DNA of 6,028 nucleotides from Pseudomonadota bacterium (GCA_023435825.1 JAEZMB010000159.1:1-6028), one strand, 5' to 3'. Positions 1-6,028 are shown, numbered from the stretch's first letter. Made by a program: numbers and translations. Notes: generated by a model not told the origin, from the letters alone.

Positions 1-92
<92 letters not shown>

Positions 93-103
93 CCGGAGGC
101 CTC

Positions 104-247
104 TTATTCTCTCTCTCGCTCTCTCCCCTCGTCCTTGCCCAACAAATCTCGGGCTTCGGCTTCGCTGACCGGTTCCCAGGCTGACGGGAAAAACGACATG
201 ATGGCCGCAAAAAAGACCATCGCGGCCGCGATGAGCGTATCTTTCAT
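104..247 (-). CDS. Possible small membrane or secreted peptide, 47 aa, unrecognised
   Basis: I do not recognise this protein. On the minus strand an ATG at 247 opens 47 codons ending in TAA at 104-106. The product has one N-terminal lysine, a hydrophobic stretch at about residues 5-20 (rich in Ala, Phe, Met, Ile), then a charged acidic/basic tail ending in alternating Arg and Glu. That shape fits a single-pass membrane peptide or a signal peptide with a short mature part. Upstream on the minus strand lies a purine-rich stretch, GGGGGATGAGG, close to the ATG, which could serve as a ribosome site. The frame stays open further upstream into the antisense of the neighbouring flavoprotein gene, so the ATG at 247 is a choice based on the hydrophobic N-terminus and that site. 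It would be transcribed divergently from the flavoprotein gene. The Arg-Glu tail comes from a CT-repeat tract close to the artefactual contig end, so its C-terminus may be unreliable. It may equally be non-coding. Confidence 0.3.
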   Translation of the reverse strand: MKDTLIAAAMVFFAAIMSFFPSAWEPVSEAEARDLLGKDEGRERERE

Positions 248-271
248 GGCCTCATCCCCCAGTGTGCGTAT

Positions 272-291
272 TCCGGTCCCCCCGGACCGGA
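272..291. repeat. Perfect 8-bp inverted repeat in divergent spacer
   Basis: Bases 272-279 (TCCGGTCC) are the exact reverse complement of 284-291 (GGACCGGA), with a CCCC loop at 280-283. No T-run follows on either strand, so it is not an ordinary intrinsic terminator. It lies about 25 bases upstream of the possible small minus-strand gene and about 145 bases upstream of the flavoprotein gene. It could be an operator or a leader hairpin, but GC-rich DNA yields such palindromes by chance. Confidence 0.35.
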
Positions 292-318
292 CTCCCTGAT
301 TCCCTGGTTTCGTTCTAG

Positions 319-348
319 GCTTTTTGCGCCGGCCCGCAAGGAAAAAGC
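319..348. repeat. Interrupted inverted repeat upstream of flavoprotein gene
   Basis: GCTTTTT (319-325) and AAAAAGC (342-348) are exact reverse complements. Inside them GCG (326-328) pairs with CGC (335-337), leaving CCGGCC as loop and AAGG (338-341) as a bulge. An alternative fold pairs TTGCG (324-328) with CGCAA (335-339). No T-run follows on either strand. The site lies in the spacer between two divergently read genes, where an operator or leader structure is plausible, but its role is unknown. Confidence 0.3.
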
Positions 349-424
349 GTCCCCAGCCTTGCAACTGTTTGCCTCTTTGCCGCGTATTGGCTACACAATG
401 AGCCAAGACCTTCAGGAAACGAGC

Positions 425-431
425 AAGGAGG
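425..431 (+). promoter_or_regulatory. Strong Shine-Dalgarno site of the flavoprotein gene
   Basis: AAGGAGG matches the anti-Shine-Dalgarno sequence almost perfectly. Two adjacent ATG codons follow, at 435 and 438. The site ends 3 bases before the first and 6 bases before the second, so the second has the normal spacing and is the preferred start. The difference is only one Met residue. Confidence 0.8.
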
Positions 432-437
432 GGCATG

Positions 438-2138
438 ATGGCCCTTTTCGGCAACGACAAGAAAAAGAAAGCGGCGGACAAGAAACCCCAGGAGCCGGCC
501 GCGCCCAAGCGGCTGATCCCCGAGGACAGCCTGCCGGAACTGCGGAAGTTCTTCGACGGCATGCAGGAACCGGTGGAACTGGTGGTCTTCACGGACTCGC
601 GCCAGAACACGCCCTACAACGCCTTCATGGAATCCCTGTGCCGGGAGCTGGCTGAGATCGCCGACAAGATCACGACCCGCTTCCTGGGCTTCGACAGTCC
701 CGAGGCCAAACTCTACGAAGTGGATTTTTCCCCGACGTTGCTGCTGGCCCCGGACCGCTGCCAGATCCGGTATCTGGGCGCGCCCCTTGGCGAAGAGGCC
801 CGCACCCTGGTCGAGACCATCATGCGCCTGTCGGCCGGCAAGAGCGGCCTGTCCCAGATTTCCCGCCAGCTTTTGCAGGAGCTTGAGGAAAAACGCCACG
901 TCCAGGTGTTCGTCAATCCCTCGTGTCCCTACTGTCCGGGCCAGGTTGGCAACGCCTTTCGGGCCGCCGTGGAGCGGCCGGATCTTGTCTCTGCCTGGTG
1001 CGTGGATTCCTCCCAGCATCCCAAGCTCGCCGATCGCTACCATGTCGGCAGCGTGCCCCATACGGTCATAAACGAGACCTTTTCCACCCTCGGGCTTTTG
1101 CCCGAGGAGCGGTTCGTGGTGGAACTGGTGACGCTGCGGCCCGCCGAGGAGCTTTTGGCCCAACAGCGCGCCGCGGCCGGGGTCCAGACGCCGGGCGGCT
1201 ATCCGGTCAATGAGGTGGATGTGGTCATCGCCGGGGCCGGCCCGGCCGGGCTGACCGCCGCCGTCTACGCCGTGCGCAGCGGGCTCACCGCCGTGGTGCT
1301 GGAGAAAAACGTCATCGGCGGCCAGGTGACGGTGACGCCGGTGGTCGAGAACTATCCGGGATTCGCCAGCGTGCCGGGCAAGCGGCTCATGGAGATGATC
1401 GCCGAGCAGGCCCGCAGCTACGCCGACATCCACGAAGGCGAGGGCATCGACGAGGTGAAGGTCGGCAAGCACGTCGAGGTCTACACCGACAAGGCGGTCT
1501 ATGTGGCCAAGGCCTTGATCCTGGCCACGGGCGCGTCCTGGCGCAAGCTCGGCGCGCCCGGGGAAGACCGCTATTTCGGCTTTGGCGTCAGCTACTGCTC
1601 CACCTGCGACGGTTACCTCTACCGCGAGAAAAAGGCCGTGGTGGTCGGCGGCGGCAACACAGCCCTGACCGACGCCCTGCATCTCAAAAACCTCGGCGTG
1701 GACGTGACCCTCATCCATCGCCGGACCGAATTTCGGGCCGAGAAGCATTTGCAGGACGCCCTGGCCGCCTCGGGCATCCCCACCGTGCTGGGGGCCAATG
1801 TGGTGGAAATCCTGGGCGACGAGACCAAGGTCACGGGCGTGCGGGTGCTTGAGGCCGACGGCACGGAGCGCGAGATCGCCGCCGACGCCGTGTTCGTGGC
1901 CATCGGACTTAATCCCAACACCGAGATCGCCCAGGAGCTGGGCCTTAATCTCGACGCCAACGGCTATATCGTCGCCGACCGGGCCAAGCGCACCTCCATC
2001 CCGCGCATCTACGCCGCCGGCGACGTCACCGGCGGGGCCCAGCAGATCGTCAACGCCGTGGGCGACGGCTCCACGGCGGCCTTGTCGGCCTTCGAGGACA
2101 TCGCCCATCCCTACTGGAAAAAGACCCGGCCGGCCTAG
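438..2138 (+). CDS. AhpF-like fusion: glutaredoxin-like (PDO) domain plus NADPH thioredoxin reductase
   Basis: This is a cytoplasmic FAD-dependent disulfide reductase of 566 residues; no signal peptide is visible. A Lys-rich tail (residues 1-25) precedes two tandem thioredoxin folds. The first (about 30-135) has lost its CxxC. The second (about 150-240) keeps CPYC (C163, C166) and a cis-proline in SVPHT (P207). The reductase module follows: FAD motif GAGPAG (266-271), GGQVT (294-298), ENYPGF (304-309), redox pair CSTC (C387, C390), NADPH motif GGGNTA (404-409), HRR (427-429) leading into FRAEK, and the C-terminal FAD motif AAGDV (526-530). HRRxxFRAEK is the arginine-rich NADPH signature of TrxB; AhpF of enterobacteria lacks it and uses NADH. 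Known family chemistry implies electron flow from NADPH to FAD, CSTC, then CPYC in cis, and on to a partner such as a peroxiredoxin or disulfide protein; that partner is inferred and not encoded here. Plain TrxB is about 320 residues and AhpF about 520. The start at 438 is set by the Shine-Dalgarno spacing. Only a weak promoter candidate is visible (TTGCCT at 369, TACACA at 392). The next gene lies beyond a terminator. The assignment is firm; the physiological substrate is not. Confidence 0.95.
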   Translation: MALFGNDKKKKAADKKPQEPAAPKRLIPEDSLPELRKFFDGMQEPVELVVFTDSRQNTPYNAFMESLCRELAEIADKITTRFLGFDSPEAKLYEVDFSPTLLLAPDRCQIRYLGAPLGEEARTLVETIMRLSAGKSGLSQISRQLLQELEEKRHVQVFVNPSCPYCPGQVGNAFRAAVERPDLVSAWCVDSSQHPKLADRYHVGSVPHTVINETFSTLGLLPEERFVVELVTLRPAEELLAQQRAAAGVQTPGGYPVNEVDVVIAGAGPAGLTAAVYAVRSGLTAVVLEKNVIGGQVTVTPVVENYPGFASVPGKRLMEMIAEQARSYADIHEGEGIDEVKVGKHVEVYTDKAVYVAKALILATGASWRKLGAPGEDRYFGFGVSYCSTCDGYLYREKKAVVVGGGNTALTDALHLKNLGVDVTLIHRRTEFRAEKHLQDALAASGIPTVLGANVVEILGDETKVTGVRVLEADGTEREIAADAVFVAIGLNPNTEIAQELGLNLDANGYIVADRAKRTSIPRIYAAGDVTGGAQQIVNAVGDGSTAALSAFEDIAHPYWKKTRPA

Positions 2139-2150
2139 GGCCGCGTCCCT

Positions 2151-2225
2151 TAACAAATACGGTAGTATTTTTTAAGAAAAACTTATGGTTTTACTATGTT
2201 GCCTACGAAATACACTATGCTTTTT
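2151..2225. other. AT-rich island downstream of the flavoprotein gene
   Basis: Only 20 of these 75 bases are G or C (about 27 percent), against well over 60 percent in the flanking genes. It holds AAATAC (2155-2160) and GTATTT (2165-2170), a 6-bp inverted repeat with a GGTA loop followed by T residues, and two near-identical octamers, ACTATGTT (2193-2200) and ACTATGCT (2214-2221), 21 bases apart, or two helical turns. TTAACA at 2150-2155 resembles a -35 box, but no good -10 box sits at the right distance. It may carry a promoter or operator for a short RNA ending at the terminator downstream, or be a plain 3' untranslated segment. Confidence 0.45.
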
Positions 2226-2270
2226 CGTGGGCGCGGCACTAGGGCCGACGCCGGCAGCATGGGTTTCATG

Positions 2271-2308
2271 GCCGGCCGTCCGGGAATCTCCGGGCGGCCG
2301 GCTTTTTT
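2271..2308 (+). terminator. Strong intrinsic terminator
   Basis: GCCGGCCGTCCGG (2271-2283) pairs with CCGGGCGGCCGGC (2290-2302) to form a 13-bp, almost wholly G-C stem with a single U-G wobble. The loop is GAATCT (2284-2289). Six T residues follow at once (2303-2308). This is a textbook Rho-independent terminator for plus-strand transcription; read on the minus strand it has no T-run. It lies 132 bases past the stop of the flavoprotein gene and 195 bases before the dnaE start, so it should separate the two transcription units. Confidence 0.88.
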
Positions 2309-2420
2309 CGAGGCTCCGGGACGATTCCTCTGACGGCATTGCCGCCTTCCGGGACGGGAATCCAGGCCGGCAGCCCTAGGGGCAAGGCGGCGGCCGGGAT
2401 CGGCAACGATGCCGGGGCCG

Positions 2421-2449
2421 TTTTCAGCGGCGGCGTTTAGCGCTATACC
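2421..2449 (+). promoter_or_regulatory. Candidate sigma-70-type promoter for dnaE
   Basis: TTTTCA (2421-2426, 4 of 6 to the -35 consensus) and TATACC (2444-2449, 4 of 6 to the -10 consensus) are separated by exactly 17 bases. It is the best match I found between the upstream terminator and the dnaE start. Transcription would begin near 2456, giving a leader of about 48 bases. Two four-of-six boxes are weak evidence by themselves; the correct spacing and position raise it somewhat. Confidence 0.35.
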
Positions 2450-2454
2450 GTCCC

Positions 2455-2486
2455 GGGCGGGCGATCCCGCCTGTGACCTTTTTTTT
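2455..2486 (+). promoter_or_regulatory. Leader hairpin followed by T8 before dnaE
   Basis: GGCGGG (2456-2461) pairs with CCCGCC (2466-2471) around a CGAT loop, and G2455 can wobble with U2472. Eight T residues follow at 2479-2486. Seven bases separate stem and T-run, more than a usual intrinsic terminator allows, so I do not call it one. If the candidate promoter is right, the hairpin sits at the extreme 5' end of the dnaE mRNA and the U-tract lies just before the ribosome site. A weak Shine-Dalgarno-like AAGAG (2490-2494) follows, 9 bases before the ATG. Confidence 0.4.
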
Positions 2487-2503
2487 CCCAAGAGCGCACC
2501 CCC

Positions 2504-5500
2504 ATGCCCGATTTCGTGCACCTGCACTGCCATACCGAGTACAGCCTCCTCGACGGAGCCATCCGCATCGGCGATCTGGTCAAGACCGCCAAGAGCTTCA
2601 ATTCGCCGGCCGCCGCCATCACCGACCACGGCAACCTCCACGGCGCGCTCATCTTCTACGACGCGGCCAAGAAGGCGGAACTCAAGCCCATCATCGGCTG
2701 CGAGGTCTACGTCTCGCCCACCTCGCGCCGCGACCGCGATCCGCGCACGCCGCGCTACCATCTGGTGCTGCTGGCCCAGAACATGACGGGCTACAAAAAC
2801 CTGCTCAAGCTGGCCACGCTCGGCCACACCGAGGGCATGTACTACAAGCCCCGGGTGGACAAGGAGCTGCTTGGGCAATACGGCGAAGGGCTCATCGCGC
2901 TTTCGGCCTGCATCAAGGGCGAGATCAACCAGAAGCTTTTAAAGGAAGGCAAGGACCAGGCCCGGGCCATGGCGAAAGAATACGCCAGCCTTTTCCCGGA
3001 CCGCTTCTATCTGGAAATCCAGGCCAACGAGATTCCCGAACAGGCCGTCATCAACGATTTTCTCATCGACCTGTCCGACGACATGGGCCTGCCGCTTGTC
3101 GCCACCAACGACTGCCACTACCTGCGCGCCGACGACGCCGAAGCCCACGACGTGCTGTTGTGCATCCAGACCGCCGCCTGCGTGGACGACGCCAAGCGCA
3201 TGCGCTTCACCACCCAGGACCTGTATTACCGCTCCCCGGACGAGATGGCCGCCGCCTTTGCCCACGTGCCCCAGGCCATTGCCAACTCCTGCGAGATCGC
3301 CGAGCGCATCAATCTCCAGCTCAAGTTCGGGGACTACCATTTTCCGGTCTACAAATCCCCGCCCGGCCAGTCCCTGGACGACGTCATGGCCGACATGGCC
3401 CGCAAGGGGCTGACCGAACGCCTGTCCAAGATGCCGGACGCCGACCCCAAACGCTACTGGGACCGGCTGGAGCTGGAACTCGACGTCATCAAGCAGATGG
3501 GCTTCCCTGGCTATTTCCTCATCGTCCAGGACTTCATCAACTGGGCGAAAAACCACGGTATCCCCGTCGGTCCCGGGCGCGGCTCGGCGGCCGGGTCCCT
3601 GGTCGCCTACGCGCTGCGCATCACCAACCTCGATCCCTTGCCGTATGATCTGCTCTTCGAGCGGTTCCTCAATATCGAGCGCGTGAGCATGCCCGATATC
3701 GACGTGGATTTTTGCGAACGCCGCCGCCACGAGGTCATCCGCTACGTCACCGAGCATTACGGCGAAGAGGCTGTGGCTCAGATCACCACGTTCGGCACCA
3801 TGAAGGCCAAGGCCGTGGTGCGCGACGTGGGCCGGGCCCTGGGCATGAGCTTCGGCGAGACCGACCGCATCGCCAAGCTCATCCCCGAAGATCTCAAGAT
3901 GACCATCGACAAGGCCCTGGCCCAGGAGCCGGAGCTCAAGACCCTCATGGCCCAGGACGGGCGGGTGGCCAAGCTCATCGACGTCTCGCGCCGCCTGGAG
4001 GGTCTGGCCCGCCACGCCTCCACCCACGCCGCCGGCGTGGTCGTGTCCGACACGGCCATGACCGAGTACGTGCCGCTGTATAAGGGCAAGAACAACGAAA
4101 CCGTGACCCAGTGGGACATGAAGCGCGTGGAGAAGGCCGGACTGGTGAAGTTCGACTTCCTGGGCCTGAAAACCATGACGGTCATCGACGACACCCTGCA
4201 GATCATCCGCGAGATGGGAGCGGAGCCGCCCGACCTCGACACCTTGCCCTTTACCGACGAAGCCACCTACGAGCTTTTCGCCAAGGGCGACACCGACGGC
4301 ATCTTCCAGGTGGAAAGCCAGGGCATGCGCAAGTATCTGCGGATGCTTAAGCCCAACTGTTTTGAAGACATCATCGCCATGCTCGCCCTGTACCGCCCGG
4401 GGCCGCTGGGGTCGGGCATGGTCGAGCTGTTTATCCGCCGCAAGCACGGCGAAGACCCGGTCGAGTACCCGCATCCGCTCCTGGAAGAGACGCTCAAGCC
4501 CACCTACGGCGTCATCGTCTACCAGGAACAGGTCATGAAGATCGCCCAGGTGCTGGCCAACTTTTCGTTGGGCGCGGGCGACTTGCTGCGCCGGGCCATG
4601 GGCAAGAAAAACGCCGAGGAGATGGGCAAGCAGCGCGGCTTTTTCGTCGAAGGCTGCGCCCAAAACGACATCCACGAGAAGAAAGCCAACGAAATCTTTG
4701 ACTTGATGGAGAAGTTCGCGGAGTACGGCTTCAACAAGTCCCACAGCGCCGCCTACGCGCTCATTTCCTATCATACCGCCTATTTGAAGGCCCACTATCC
4801 GGTCGCCTTCATGGCCGCGCTCATGACCTCGGACATGGAAAACCAGGACAAGTTGCTGCAGTACATCGCCGCCTGCCGCGACAACGACCTGACGCTCTTG
4901 CCGCCCGACGTCAACGCCGGCTATCCGCACTTTTCGGTCAAGGACAACAAGATCCTCTACGGCCTTGCCGCCGTTAAAAACGTCGGCCGTGACGCCGTGG
5001 CCGAGATCGTGGCCGCGCGCGAAGAGGGCGGTCCCTTCACCTCGCTTCTGGATTTCACCTCGCGCGTCAATATGCGCAAGATCACCAAGCGGGTCATCGA
5101 ATACCTCATCAAATGCGGGGCCTGCGACAGCTTCGGCTGCTCCCGGGCCGGGCTGGCCGCCGGCTTGGACCAGGCCGCCGCCATCGGCCAGAAGCGGGCT
5201 GCCGAGAAAAACGACGGCCGGCTGTCGCTGATGACGCTCATGCCCGAAAAGCCCAAGCCCACCGTGGGCCTGGGCCTTTCCTGCGCCGAGGCCGACCTGC
5301 CCGAGTGGCACCATGAAGAGATGATGGCCTTTGAGAAAGAGGCCTTGGGCTTTTACCTCACCAGCCATCCGCTTCTGGCCTACGAGCGTGACCTGAGGGC
5401 CATGCGCCTGACCACCATCGCCCAGTGTGACGGCATGGAGCCTGGGGTCGAGGTGAAGCTGGCCTGCATCTGCGTCTCCACCAAGGAGATCATCACCAAG

Positions 5501-5959
5501 AAAGGCCAGAAGATGGCTTTCTGTAAGCTGGAAGACCATCTGGGCGGCGAGGCCGAGGCCGTGGTCTTTTCCGATGTCTACGCCGCCTGCCGCGAGCACC
5601 TCGATGCCGACGTGCCCCTTTATCTCACCGCCAAGATCGGCAACGTCGACCAGGGCGAAGGCGAAGGCAAGAAGATCATCAAGCTGCAAGCCGTGCGGCT
5701 TGATCCTCTGGTCAACATCGTCAGCGGCAGCGACGAGCCCATTGAAATCTTCGTGGCCTGCAAGGACGAACAGCCTGTGGGCTTAAAGCCCCTGGGGGAG
5801 ATTCTCAAACGCTATCCCGGCGAGAATTCCGTGCATCTCATCATGAACCTGCCCAAGGCCGTGTGTCGGCTGCGCCTGGGCCACAACTACGGCGTCAAGC
5901 GCTGCCCCGAACTGCGCCGCGAACTCGACGCCTTCGAGCAAGGCGCGCTGGGTCGGTAA
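2504..5959 (+). CDS. dnaE: DNA polymerase III subunit alpha (DnaE), complete
   Basis: This is the catalytic subunit of the replicative polymerase, extending DNA at the replication fork with the clamp, clamp loader and other core subunits. It has 1151 residues, close to E. coli DnaE (1160), with no intein or truncation. The N-terminal PHP domain (about 1-280) opens with HLHCHTEYSLLDG and has ITDHGN (39-44) and GCE (65-67). Its metal ligands appear intact: H8, H10, D17, H42, E67, H86, C136, D203, H205; E. coli DnaE has lost several. The family C polymerase core follows: GPGRGSAAGS (356-365), PDIDVDF (397-403) with catalytic D400 and D402, and KFDFLGL (549-555) with the third aspartate D551. A helix-hairpin-helix region lies at about 805-855, an OB fold at about 982-1066 and the tau-binding tail after about 1070. 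The clamp-binding motif expected between HhH and OB seems reduced to RLSLM (906-910), against a QxSLF-like consensus. The start is supported by alignment to the family N-terminus, although the ribosome site (AAGAG, 2490-2494) is weak. No operon partner is visible: a terminator lies upstream and the contig ends 69 bases downstream. Confidence 0.98.
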   Translation: MPDFVHLHCHTEYSLLDGAIRIGDLVKTAKSFNSPAAAITDHGNLHGALIFYDAAKKAELKPIIGCEVYVSPTSRRDRDPRTPRYHLVLLAQNMTGYKNLLKLATLGHTEGMYYKPRVDKELLGQYGEGLIALSACIKGEINQKLLKEGKDQARAMAKEYASLFPDRFYLEIQANEIPEQAVINDFLIDLSDDMGLPLVATNDCHYLRADDAEAHDVLLCIQTAACVDDAKRMRFTTQDLYYRSPDEMAAAFAHVPQAIANSCEIAERINLQLKFGDYHFPVYKSPPGQSLDDVMADMARKGLTERLSKMPDADPKRYWDRLELELDVIKQMGFPGYFLIVQDFINWAKNHGIPVGPGRGSAAGSLVAYALRITNLDPLPYDLLFERFLNIERVSMPDIDVDFCERRRHEVIRYVTEHYGEEAVAQITTFGTMKAKAVVRDVGRALGMSFGETDRIAKLIPEDLKMTIDKALAQEPELKTLMAQDGRVAKLIDVSRRLEGLARHASTHAAGVVVSDTAMTEYVPLYKGKNNETVTQWDMKRVEKAGLVKFDFLGLKTMTVIDDTLQIIREMGAEPPDLDTLPFTDEATYELFAKGDTDGIFQVESQGMRKYLRMLKPNCFEDIIAMLALYRPGPLGSGMVELFIRRKHGEDPVEYPHPLLEETLKPTYGVIVYQEQVMKIAQVLANFSLGAGDLLRRAMGKKNAEEMGKQRGFFVEGCAQNDIHEKKANEIFDLMEKFAEYGFNKSHSAAYALISYHTAYLKAHYPVAFMAALMTSDMENQDKLLQYIAACRDNDLTLLPPDVNAGYPHFSVKDNKILYGLAAVKNVGRDAVAEIVAAREEGGPFTSLLDFTSRVNMRKITKRVIEYLIKCGACDSFGCSRAGLAAGLDQAAAIGQKRAAEKNDGRLSLMTLMPEKPKPTVGLGLSCAEADLPEWHHEEMMAFEKEALGFYLTSHPLLAYERDLRAMRLTTIAQCDGMEPGVEVKLACICVSTKEIITKKGQKMAFCKLEDHLGGEAEAVVFSDVYAACREHLDADVPLYLTAKIGNVDQGEGEGKKIIKLQAVRLDPLVNIVSGSDEPIEIFVACKDEQPVGLKPLGEILKRYPGENSVHLIMNLPKAVCRLRLGHNYGVKRCPELRRELDAFEQGALGR

Positions 5960-5982
5960 GGGCGAGGATAAAGGCGAAGAGT

Positions 5983-6028
5983 GGGGGGGGGCCGCCCCCC
6001 CCCCCCCCCCGGCGGGGGGGGGGGCGCG
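5983..6028. repeat. G/C homopolymer tail at contig edge
   Basis: The contig ends in G9 (5983-5991), CCG, C16 (5995-6010), GGC, G11 (6014-6024) and CGCG. The runs are mutually complementary and could fold into a very stable hairpin. A genuine G/C-rich terminator hairpin after dnaE may have stalled sequencing here, with the rest being base-calling or assembly noise. Exact run lengths should not be trusted. Confidence 0.8.

Larger units (their letters stand above)
2139..2503. other. Gene-free spacer between flavoprotein gene and dnaE
   Basis: This 365-base stretch holds no convincing gene. In order it contains an AT-rich island, an intrinsic terminator, a GC-rich stretch, a candidate promoter, a hairpin followed by eight T, and a weak ribosome site. 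In the GC-rich part TCCGGGACG occurs twice (2315-2323 and 2348-2356), and GATTCC (2323-2328) is complementary to GGAATC (2357-2362). Those short repeats may be chance. A 64-codon plus-strand reading frame starting at 2185 runs through the terminator and has no ribosome site. The minus-strand frame here is the tail of an antisense shadow of dnaE. Confidence 0.75.

Noticed and set aside
315..2156. Very long minus-strand open frame (613 codons) opposite the flavoprotein gene
   Set aside because: The plus strand encodes a clearly recognisable protein with every expected motif. The antisense frame is open because GC-rich codon use rarely gives stops in that frame, and its product is low-complexity, rich in Gly, His and Ala, with no recognisable domain.
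2155..2173. AAATAC/GTATTT hairpin with trailing T residues as a first terminator
   Set aside because: The 6-bp stem is almost all A-T and too weak to halt polymerase. A far stronger terminator follows about 100 bases later.
2185..2379. Plus-strand 64-codon frame with a hydrophobic start in the spacer
   Set aside because: It has no Shine-Dalgarno site and runs straight through the strong intrinsic terminator at 2271-2308.
2455..2486. Hairpin plus T8 before dnaE as an intrinsic terminator or attenuator
   Set aside because: Seven bases separate stem and T-run, which is too long for the usual mechanism, and no alternative antiterminator pairing was evident. It is kept as a leader structure only.
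2139..2503. tRNA, riboswitch or CRISPR repeats in the spacer
   Set aside because: I found no cloverleaf, no recognisable aptamer core and no regularly spaced repeats; the only repeats are 8-9 bases long and occur twice.
2183..2878. Minus-strand frame covering the spacer and the start of dnaE
   Set aside because: Its first part is antisense to the conserved PHP domain of dnaE, and the rest is compositionally biased with no recognisable motif.
2939..5689. Very long minus-strand open frame (916 codons) opposite dnaE
   Set aside because: It has the same cause: an antisense shadow of a conserved GC-rich gene. The product is rich in Gly, His, Val and Leu with no recognisable motif.

Overview
The window looks like a short contig from a high-GC member of the Desulfovibrionaceae (Desulfovibrio or Solidesulfovibrio type). 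That assignment is an inference from GC-rich codon use, the style of the two encoded proteins, and the presence of a glutaredoxin-like/thioredoxin-reductase fusion; no rRNA or other marker is present to confirm it. Both ends are homopolymer: 91 C at the left, and alternating G9, C16 and G11 runs at the right. These look like sequencing or assembly artefacts at contig edges, so neighbouring genes cannot be read.

Layout. Bases 1-91 are poly-C. Bases 104-247 (minus strand) may encode a 47-residue membrane or secreted peptide; this is weakly supported. Bases 248-437 are a divergent spacer with two inverted repeats and a strong Shine-Dalgarno site. Bases 438-2138 (plus) encode a 566-residue flavoprotein with two N-terminal thioredoxin folds, only the second keeping a redox pair (CPYC), joined to a full thioredoxin-reductase module (FAD site, CSTC, NADPH-type HRRxxFRAEK). 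The layout is that of AhpF, but the cofactor signature is that of TrxB. Bases 2139-2503 are a gene-free spacer with an AT-rich island, a strong intrinsic terminator (2271-2308), a candidate promoter (2421-2449) and a leader hairpin followed by T8. Bases 2504-5959 (plus) encode the complete 1151-residue replicative DNA polymerase III alpha subunit DnaE, with an apparently intact PHP metal site.

The two large genes share a strand but are separated by the terminator, so they are probably independent transcription units: one for thiol-disulfide or peroxide redox balance, the other for chromosome replication. I see no new multi-gene system, mobile element, CRISPR array, tRNA or rRNA. The points most worth a second look are the hybrid nature of the flavoprotein, the intact PHP site and degenerate clamp motif in DnaE, and the unusual spacer between the genes.
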